A DNA stretch of 64,000 nucleotides from positions 24,794,001-24,858,000 of the forward strand of contig CP136897.1 in assembly GCA_034359265.1 (NCBI GenBank), in the 5' to 3' direction. Of this stretch, positions 57,445-64,000 are shown piece by piece; within the stretch, counting starts at the first letter, position 1; each line of letters starts with the position of its first letter. The translations under genes were made by a program, and so were the position numbers. Source of the stretch: Canna indica (taxonomy: Eukaryota; Streptophyta; Magnoliopsida; Zingiberales; Cannaceae). The notes beneath the pieces are model-generated. The model did no database searches and was not told where the DNA came from. It worked only from the letters and a program-made list of their open reading frames with translations.

Positions 57445-57745
57445 TGAGACTTAATCCAAACCAATTCATTAAAACCCCAAAATTTAGATTTGGACCGAAT
57501 CGGTCAAATCAATTGCCCCGAATTTATTTCATTTTTTCAAGTTTTGATTGTTATTAAGTAGCTAATCTAGTGAGATTTAAGCCTTATAGCTTCTGTTAAA
57601 CAAATATTAAATTTTTCCACCATCACACCAGCTCAAGAACCTTATATTTATAATTTAAACATTAAATCCTTAACTTAATAAAACAAATAAATTTTTCCAA
57701 ATGGGATTAGATTGACTAGATGAAGAAACACCAGCAGAGAAAGAT
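57445..57745. other. AT-rich DNA between LINE and CACTA
   Basis: No gene or element recognised. It may include first-intron or internal DNA of the truncated CACTA element; no left CACTA terminus was found. Confidence 0.4.
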
Positions 57746-58072
57746 TCACCATATATATGTCTGAACGACAGGATTACTCGACATCCCGACTTCACGTGAC
57801 TCCCCGTGACAAGTCCATAGAAAATATCTTGGTGCAAATCCTTTGCTATATAGATGCAGAGTGACAGTCTCCCGATTCAAAAATCGTCCATTCAAACAAA
57901 TGCGGCGCGGACATCGGATTTGATCACCGATGCTAACGAAATTCCGATTCGAATAGGCGAAATTTAGGAAGTACGTTAAGCCTAATCGAAACTCATTCGT
58001 TAAAGCTCCACGATCAAGACATCGGTACATCCAACTTCGATCAGCCGACATGATTCTGTCAATCAATGACAA
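57746..58072 (-). pseudogene. CACTA TNP2 transposase N-terminal exon
   Basis: 108 codons with the transposase-associated domain: DRSWMYRCL, EFRLGLTYFLNFA, GDQIRCP..IC, NGRFLNRETVTLHLYSKGF, YFLWTCHGES. The usual CxxC of the IRCPC.KC motif is disturbed (RCPRRIC). The frame ends at TYIW soon after the domain, probably at a lost exon border. The transposase_21 core is absent. Confidence 0.85.
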
Positions 58073-58099
58073 TTTCTTTGGTTAATGTCTTTAGGTGAG

Positions 58100-58345
58100 A
58101 TTGTCCTATTCCATTCGGGATTTATGTTATTTATATTGCACTAAGTACTTATTTTAACCGCTAACTTCATTCTAAATTTCGGCAGCATCTCCCTACAGTT
58201 CTCCGAATACGCATATCATCTGGGCGCGTACCGGAGAACAAGAGAGATGTTGCCAAAATTTAGAATAATTAGTTAACAGTTAAAAGAAAAACGTAAGTGC
58301 AGTGCAAATAACTATATTCCCAAATTGTCCAATCAGGGACAATTC
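58100..58345. repeat. Long imperfect palindrome in the CACTA leader
   Basis: Two arms of roughly 110 bases (about 58100-58213 and 58218-58345) are complementary, centred near 58215, with shared blocks such as TTCTAAATTTCGGCAGCATC and GTTCTCCG..TACGC. It lies just upstream of the TNP2 start. Edges are approximate. Confidence 0.8.
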
Positions 58346-58479
58346 AAGAATTGTACGTCGTATAAAAGATCATCTACTTCTTTTACACGAACATACAATC
58401 CCCGAACGGATCTAAGGTTTTGCTAAATCATATCCGACTCGTCGATGCGTACGTGAAACATATCAACTCGTCGGATGGA

Positions 58480-58690
58480 TGATTATTTTCTAAATGTTTC
58501 GAGACAGTTCGAGTCCATATTGGACAATTCCGACACGAGTCCAAATTAGACGATTCCGGCAGGAGTCCAAAATGAACTATTCCGGCGCGCGTCCGAAGTG
58601 GACGATTCCGGCACGCGTCCGAAGTGGACGATTCCGGCACAATGCCGAAGTGGACAATTCCGACGCGAGTCCACTGAGGACAACTTTGGA
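58480..58690. repeat. 26-bp tandem repeat
   Basis: Seven or so degenerate copies of a unit like GGACGATTCCGGCACGCGTC plus CGAAGT. It lies in the leader of the CACTA element and may be a protein-binding array, as subterminal arrays in this family are. Chance open frames span it on both strands. Confidence 0.85.
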
Positions 58691-59235
58691 CTAATTAACA
58701 ATATTTTAACTAATTAATTAATATTAATCTACATCATTTTCATTAATTTAAATAATTAACCTACCATTATTAAATATTAATCTAACTAAATTAAACTAAA
58801 AATTAATATAAACTTTAAAAATTAATCTAAACCCTAAAAATTAATCTACCAAATTAAACAATTAATCTAAATAATTAATTAACAAATAAATAAATAAATA
58901 AATAAAAATTATTCTACTATTTCTGACGCCGGAGTACAGTGTCCAAACAGTGTGTCCGGACACTGTACAAGATCCGGCGGCGACCATCGGCCGCCGACCG
59001 AAACCCTAAAAATAGGGTTTCGGTCGGATTTCCCGTTGGTCGCAACGGGAAGAGACGGCCGGGCGGCGATGAATACCAGAAATCGGCGGTCGAGGACGGA
59101 CGGCAGCGTCGGCAGCGGCAGCTCGGCGTCGGCAGCGGCAGCTCAGCGTCGTCGGCGTCGGCAGCGCCGGCGAGAGGCAGGAGTAGGAGGCGGCGGGAGA
59201 AAGAAGGGGCGGGCGCGATCTATGACCTATATAAA

Positions 59236-59491
59236 CTTATCAGCAACGGCTCACTCGCCCGTTAGAAAGTCGTCGCTAATAAGTTATCATCAGCAACGGC
59301 TCACTTGTCCGTTAGAAAGCCGTTGCTGATAATTAAAATCATCAGCAACGGCTCGCGTGTCCGTTAGAAAGCCGTTGCAGATACAACATATCTGCAACGG
59401 CTTGAGCGGCCGTAAGAATGCCGTTGCAAATAGCAACGGCTTGAGCGGCCGTTGCTGATAGCCGTTGCTGAAGACTCAATTTCTAATAGTG
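59236..59491. repeat. CACTA subterminal GCAACGGC repeats and terminus
   Basis: Five to six copies, spaced about 45-55 bases, of AGCAACGGCTCNC...CCGTTAG followed by its inverted partner GCCGTTGCTGAT, ending at the terminal TAATAGTG (complement CACTATTA). In En/Spm such repeats bind the TNPA-type protein. Confidence 0.85.
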
Positions 59492-60653
59492 ACATCACAA
59501 TTGATCTACAATGCTAACAACAAGAAATGCTACAACAACTATCAATTGAAGATGCAACCAGAATAATTCATGTTAGCAAATACAACTTATGACAACACTA
59601 ACAGTGTGCACAATGTCTAACATAATATCATACTCAATCATCATCAATGAATAACAGTTAATTAGACTCATGCAATTATTAACATGGCATGTTCAACAAC
59701 ATAATGCAACAGTAGATCAACGGATTTTAGAAGCAAATCAAGCAATTAGAAGCAAGGGGTAAAATTGTCAATTTATCAATTCAACATTCATCGGCTACAA
59801 CAGAAGTCAACTCACACCTAACACCACTATCTGTACTCTAAATAACCAACTGATAAAGAATACAACTATTCTACGTTAATTAACTACTATCAAACTGAAT
59901 TAATCATATTAAATTACCAACTAATACTGAAAAATAGAAAAGACCTATCAGATGACCTCTGATTAGAAATCTGACACCACCATCGCGTTCAAAACGCAAA
60001 AACTTACAACTTTGGTATTCACCTCAACTCGATCCGACGACTCTACGATCAACTACAAAAATACCCTAATAATCTATAAATCAACTCCATTTCAAGTCAT
60101 ACAACTCTCTTCTATAATCACCCTATTTATTAAATAAAATATACTCTCCCTCCCACCCTCGTCTCCCCCACTTGCCACCCGACACCCAGCCCATCTCTCC
60201 TCCTCGGGTCCACACCGGGCTGCCCTCTCGGCCATCGGAGAAGACACGGGCAGCAGCACGGCAGCTGCAGCCTGGCCATTCTCGAGGCCGCACGACCGCG
60301 TGCCGCCGCCACCTTTCGGTCGGCTCCGCCTCCGCTGGCCCTTCCTTTATTTCTCCGCTCCTTATCCTCTCCGACTCAGTTGTCTTGCCGATGAAGCAAA
60401 TGGGAAATCAATGAAAGGGAAGAGAGGAGACAGAGACTCCTACCTAACAACTCCTCCGAACTCCGATTCACCGGAGTCTTCTTACTGCCACCGCACGTCA
60501 CGCTCCTCCGCCGCCGCTGCTACAGGAATCGAGAGGGAGAGAAAGGATTAAAGAGGAGATTAGGGCAAAATATATAAGATTAGACACTTTTGCAAAAAGA
60601 CCCCTCCAAGAAAGATATTTATAACAAGGTCTCAAATTTTCCAAGTCATAACA
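59492..60653 (-). repeat. Gypsy 3' LTR region
   Basis: On the minus strand an LTR begins TGTTATGACTTGG at 60653, directly after a GTGGGGAGAA purine tract. The left end was not found; the CACTA terminus at 59491 may have cut or split it. It contains a GC-rich stretch 60180-60330 and no conserved coding frame. Confidence 0.6.
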
Positions 60654-60679
60654 TTCTCCCCACCTAAATAAATTTTATC

Positions 60680-61622
60680 CCCCAAATTTGAGTACTTGTC
60701 TCAGGAAGAACGTGTTGGTCAACACGAACATCCCCCTGGGCCTGCTCCTGGGTTAGTGCGAACACTCTGGCAGACTACTGGATACTCTATTGCGGGCCCC
60801 TCTACTGCTGCTGAGAGTTCTGACCTCCTGCCTGCTGTCTGATCGGACACTCTTTCCTGATATGACCTGGCTGCCTGCATCTAAAGCAGATACGCTGAGG
60901 TATTGGGCAATTCCTAGTTCCATGGGAAGCATCTTCACACTTGAAACAACGAAATTGTCCTATGTCCGTCTGACATCCCTGGTGATGGAAAGGAAGTGAA
61001 GGCCCTTGAGACTTTGTTGGTGTCATCTTGGCTCTCTTGGGCTGCGGCGCAGACGCCCCACCACTCTGATCCTGTGCCTGACCTGGTCGGATGGCCTCTA
61101 CCTGCTGATTGATCGGAAACATCTCAGCATGTGTCGCCTCTGCCCGCAGTGCCCGCCTCAGAACTCTATCATAGTTCTCTAGCTCTTCACTAGCCATCAA
61201 CCCCTTAATGGAGTTATTCAGTCCATTGAAGAAGAACTCTGCCCGCCTGCTTCTGGTGGAAACCAAATCTGGGTTGAACCTTGCAAGTTAATCAAACTTA
61301 TCAGCATACTCCACCACCCGCCTCGTTCCCTGACGCAACTGAAGGAACTCCTGTAATTTCTGTCTCGCATAGGTAGTCAGATAGTACTTCTTGAAGAATA
61401 TCTTTGAGAATCTCTTCCAAGTGACAGTCTTCCCTCTCAATAGCCTCTGTTGCATCTCCCACCAAACCAAGGCCCCCCAGTAAAATAATAAGTCGCCAAA
61501 CCGACCTGCTCCTCCTCGGGATAGCCCAATACACCAAAGGCCCGCTCCACCTCGCGGACCCACGACTGAGCCACCGCAGGGTCAGTGGTCCTAGAGAAAC
61601 TACCGAATTTGCCTCTCCCCAT
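60680..61622 (-). pseudogene. Gypsy gag with pol deleted
   Basis: Starts MGRGKFGSFSRTTDP at 61622; after a frameshift the capsid domain continues (TWKRFSKIFFKKYYL, FLQLRQGTRRVVEYADKF), then a stop near 61288 and FFNGLNNSIKGLMA. Two adjacent CCHC knuckles follow (CFKCEDASHGTRNC and CFRCRQPGHIRKEC). After a Gln-rich stretch with three TAG codons comes ARVFALTQEQAQGD, the usual lead into protease, and then at once a pol-end-like STQIWGIKFI-stop and the polypurine tract. Protease, RT, RNase H and integrase are all missing. Confidence 0.82.
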
Positions 61623-61794
61623 TGAAGAAAGGCTCCGGATTAAGTCAAGAACATTTACTATAATATGTCCCTAGAATAGTTTATCCCAAGCCTAAAATGT
61701 AAGGTTATCCAAGTTGAAACTAGGTAACCAAACCCTTAGAATTGGTATGTAAAAATACAAGGAATTAATCATCCTCAGCCTGGGATCGGTCAAG

Positions 61795-62160
61795 GCAATA
61801 AAATGGCGATGCAGCCCATTCGATTGACCGGAGATCGCAAGAAATTGGCAGAAGCCATTCGGTTAACCAGTCGGTCGACCGAATGTAGAGAAGGGCGAAT
61901 AGCTGGGCTGCATCGATCGACCGGTTGGTCGACCGACAGAGGCGAAAATTTGGCAGAAAGGTAGCGATCGACCAATCAGTCGACCAACCTAAAGATGGCC
62001 TCTATCGCGTGATTCGCTGTAATAATTCAGTCGACCGACGGGTCGACCGAATGTCGGAAGAAATGTTGGCGGTCGACCCGCCGGTCGACCGACCTCTCTC
62101 AGCTGCAGCGGTTGGACCTGGCAGTTGATCCGTCGGTCGATCGACTAATCGACCGGCCTT
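61795..62160. repeat. GGTCGACCGA dyad array in the SIRE LTR promoter
   Basis: At least ten degenerate copies of the near-palindrome GGTCGACCGA or GATCGACCG, mostly in pairs separated by 3-8 bases, directly upstream of the TATA box at 62221. Equivalent arrays occur at 1750-1890, 23215-23310 and 46490-46800. Sirevirus LTRs are known for palindromic motifs in the regulatory region. Confidence 0.8.
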
Positions 62161-62220
62161 GCGACCGAACGACTTCAACGGTTGATTTTTTATCCGTTGA
62201 ATGACCGTTCGGCGGAGGGG

Positions 62221-62228
62221 TATAAATA
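62221..62228 (+). promoter_or_regulatory. TATA box of the SIRE LTR
   Basis: TATAAATA, downstream of the dyad array and about 675 bases before the LTR end. Confidence 0.65.
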
Positions 62229-62898
62229 CCCCTCATTAAACTTCATAAAACACTTTTTGCAAAATTATTTGAGCATTCAAAGTGAGTCTTAAAGCCTTCA
62301 TACGAGCTACACCTGCGCGCGCCTCTCTGCTCCCAGTCTCGACTTCATTAGGCGCTATTTTCTTTCTCTTCAACCTTGCTGCGCTCATTGAAATCATCTT
62401 CCAATTGCAAGTTGAAGACGAGAAGGCGGTGGAAAGAAGCTTGGGTCAATTTCTCTTTCATTAGCTCTTTCCTAAAGTTTGTAATTTGTTGAAACTTGTT
62501 TTCTTGTTAAGATAGCTTGCTAGGTGTGCTAGGAAACACTTAGGGTATACTTTGTAGAGTAGTGTTTTGCCTAGGTGAATAGGATTGAGGTGTTCTCCAA
62601 GTGTGGGAGAAGAGTGTCCTCAAGTGTATTCAAAGGGAAACATAATTTCTATAAAGTAGTATTTAGAAATCTTTGGTAAGGAGCCAATGTAGTGGAGTAG
62701 GCGGTTGGCCGAACCACTCTAAATTGCTTTGTTTTCATTGCTCTTTACTTGCTTTCATCATTGTGATTGAATTATGATTATATCATTCATTGAAGAACAA
62801 TCCCATTAAGCTAAGACAAAATTAAGTTAAAAGAAATTGAAAAAAAGGGGATTGACACTATTCAACCCCCCTTCAAGTGTCAAGGTCCATCTAACAAT

Positions 62899-62911
62899 TG
62901 GTATCAGAGCA
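62899..62911 (+). other. SIRE primer binding site
   Basis: TGGTATCAGAGCA two bases after the LTR, complementary to the 3' end of initiator methionine tRNA. Confidence 0.92.
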
Positions 62912-62953
62912 AGGTTGTAGGCTAAGATTTAACCTTCTTCCCTACAAGTCATC

Positions 62954-64000
62954 ATGTCTAGTGAAATTCAACTAGCTCAAGGGTCCTCTACTAACACTCC
63001 ACCACTATTCGATGGGAACAACTATGCCTATTGGAAGATTCTCATGAATGACTTCATTCAATCCTTAGGCATGGATGTGTGGAGGATGATCATAGTAGAG
63101 TATAAACAACCCGATAAGGACATGGATAAATGGGACCAAGAGGAAGTTAGGCTATTTAATGCAAATGCCAAGGCCGTCAGTGCTCTATATTACGGTCTAT
63201 CAATTAATGAATTCAATAGGATCTCTACATCCAAGTCCGCATACTAAGTATGGAAGGTCCTAGAGACCACCCATGAAGGGACTTTGCAAGTAAAAGAATC
63301 CAAAATCAATTTACTCATGCATGACTATGAAATATTTAAAATGCTTTCACATGAGTCTATTGATGCCATGCATGCTAGATTTCAAAATATTATGAATGGC
63401 TTAGCTAACCTTGGCAGGGAGATAAGGGAAGAGGAGAAGGTAAAGAAGCTAATTCGTTCTCTTCCAAAATCTTAGGAATCCAAGGTGACGGCCATCATGG
63501 AAGCCAAGGACTTGAGCCAATTGAAGAACCGAGCTCATTGGGTCTCTCATGACACATAAGACCCACATGAAGCAATATCAAGAAGAAGAGGCTCCAAAAG
63601 GCAAGACCATTGCCTTGAAAGCATCCCATTTAGCCGAAGAGACATCGTCATCCGAGGAAGAGACTGATGACCTTGAAGAAATGGCGATGCTTGCAAAAAG
63701 GTTTATGGGTTTCATAAAGGGAGGCATGAGAAAAGGAAGAAGTGGCTACACGTGCTACAATTGCAACAAGTCGGGGAACCTAAGGAAAGATTGTCCGCTT
63801 CTAAAGATGGCCACTACCTCCAACCCTCACAAGAGAGAAAAGTACAAAAAGAAGAAGAAGGCAATGATGACTACATGGGACGAAAGCGAGGCCTCATCAA
63901 GTGAAGAAGAGGTAAGGAGTGAAAAAGCCAACCTTTGCTTGATGGCAAAGGAAGATGAGGTAAGATTTAATTTTGGTAAAAATTTATTTACCCAAGAAGA
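62954..64000 (+). pseudogene. SIRE copia gag (continues past window)
   Basis: Starts MSSEIQLAQGSS. It has a DUF4219-like start (PPLFDGNNYAYWKILMNDFI), then the UBN2 gag domain (DMDKWDQEEVRLFNANAKAV, GLANLGREIREEEKVKKLIRSLP), then, after a +1 frameshift near 63530, ELIGSLMTHK, a Ser/Glu-rich stretch, a knuckle CYNCNKSGNLRKDC (about 63755) and NLCLMAKEDEV. TAA at 63245 and TAG at 63473 interrupt it. The knuckle has Asn in place of the zinc-binding His. This layout is typical of SIRE/Maximus copia elements; pol would lie beyond 64000. Confidence 0.9.

Larger units (their letters stand above)
57746..59491 (-). mobile_element. 5' part of a CACTA (En/Spm) transposon
   Basis: On the minus strand the element begins CACTATTAGAAATTG at 59491. 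Then come GCAACGGC-type subterminal repeats, a GC-rich leader, a 26-bp tandem repeat, a large palindrome and the first exon of the TNP2 transposase. The rest of TNP2 and the other terminus are missing, so it is truncated, and the 3-bp duplication cannot be verified. Confidence 0.8.
61640..62896 (+). repeat. 5' LTR of a SIRE copia element
   Basis: Ends CCATCTAACA at 62896, next to the primer binding site. It contains the GGTCGACCGA array (61795-62160), TATA box, and the TAGTGGAGTAGG block shared with the three other SIRE LTRs of the window. The left boundary is uncertain because the previous element runs into it. Confidence 0.8.

Noticed and set aside
58939..59329. Arg-rich frames of 108 and 125 codons in the CACTA leader
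   Set aside because: They result from GC-rich repeats, overlap each other in two frames and have no conserved domain.
59236..59491. CRISPR-like spaced repeats
   Set aside because: Plant nuclear DNA; the repeats are degenerate, come in inverted pairs and end in a CACTA terminus, as expected of subterminal repeats.

Overview
The window is nuclear DNA of a large-genome flowering plant. It holds one intron-containing host gene surrounded and invaded by plant transposable elements: Ty3/gypsy chromoviruses, SIRE-type and other Ty1/copia elements, L1-type LINEs, a tRNA-derived SINE, MULE, hAT, CACTA and Harbinger-like DNA elements and their MITEs. The GC-rich first exon of the host gene fits a monocot weakly; I cannot name the species. 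No bacterial-style genes, rRNA, CRISPR or organellar genes are seen.

Layout. 1-2639: the end of a Ty3/gypsy element cut by the window edge, its partial 3' LTR, then a truncated SIRE-type LTR. 2640-17610: a Ty1/copia element on the minus strand (decayed gag-protease-integrase at 2640-3783, 5' LTR at 15106-17610), split by a complete Tekay-like Ty3/gypsy element (4259-14051, CTATC on both sides); the copia LTR also carries a hAT MITE. 17611-19997: LINE and GRF zinc-finger relics and very AT-rich DNA. 19998-24425: a SIRE solo LTR containing a gypsy solo LTR and a hAT MITE.

24942-40473 is the one gene that looks functional: seven exons coding for a 296-residue RING-H2 protein of the BIG BROTHER / BIG BROTHER-related E3 ubiquitin ligase family. 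Its last zinc-ligand pair lies in a 15-codon exon beyond a 10.36-kb intron filled with a MULE MITE, copia and gypsy pieces, a non-autonomous hAT, a decayed hAT transposase gene, another hAT MITE and a LINE fragment with a 34-bp perfect inverted repeat. Intron 3 (4 kb) holds a MITE derived from the same hAT family as the transposase copy in intron 6.

40474-51088: LINE RNase H relic, a SINE, a 5.4-kb MULE (43327-48751) carrying both a broken MuDR-type transposase and a broken GRF zinc-finger gene and itself hit by a SIRE solo LTR, a gypsy 3' end, and a Harbinger-like MITE sitting inside the target duplication of a long-TIR MULE MITE. 51105-57428: a near full-length L1-type LINE with a 16-bp target duplication. 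57746-59491: the 5' part of a CACTA element. 59492-61622: a gypsy element that kept gag but lost almost all of pol. From about 61640 to the window end: the 5' part of a SIRE copia element.

The only likely protein-producing unit is the E3 ligase gene; essentially every transposon reading frame has premature stops, many of which look like C-to-T transitions expected from deamination of methylated cytosines. The elements nest several layers deep, and repeated families within the window allow several empty sites to be reconstructed.
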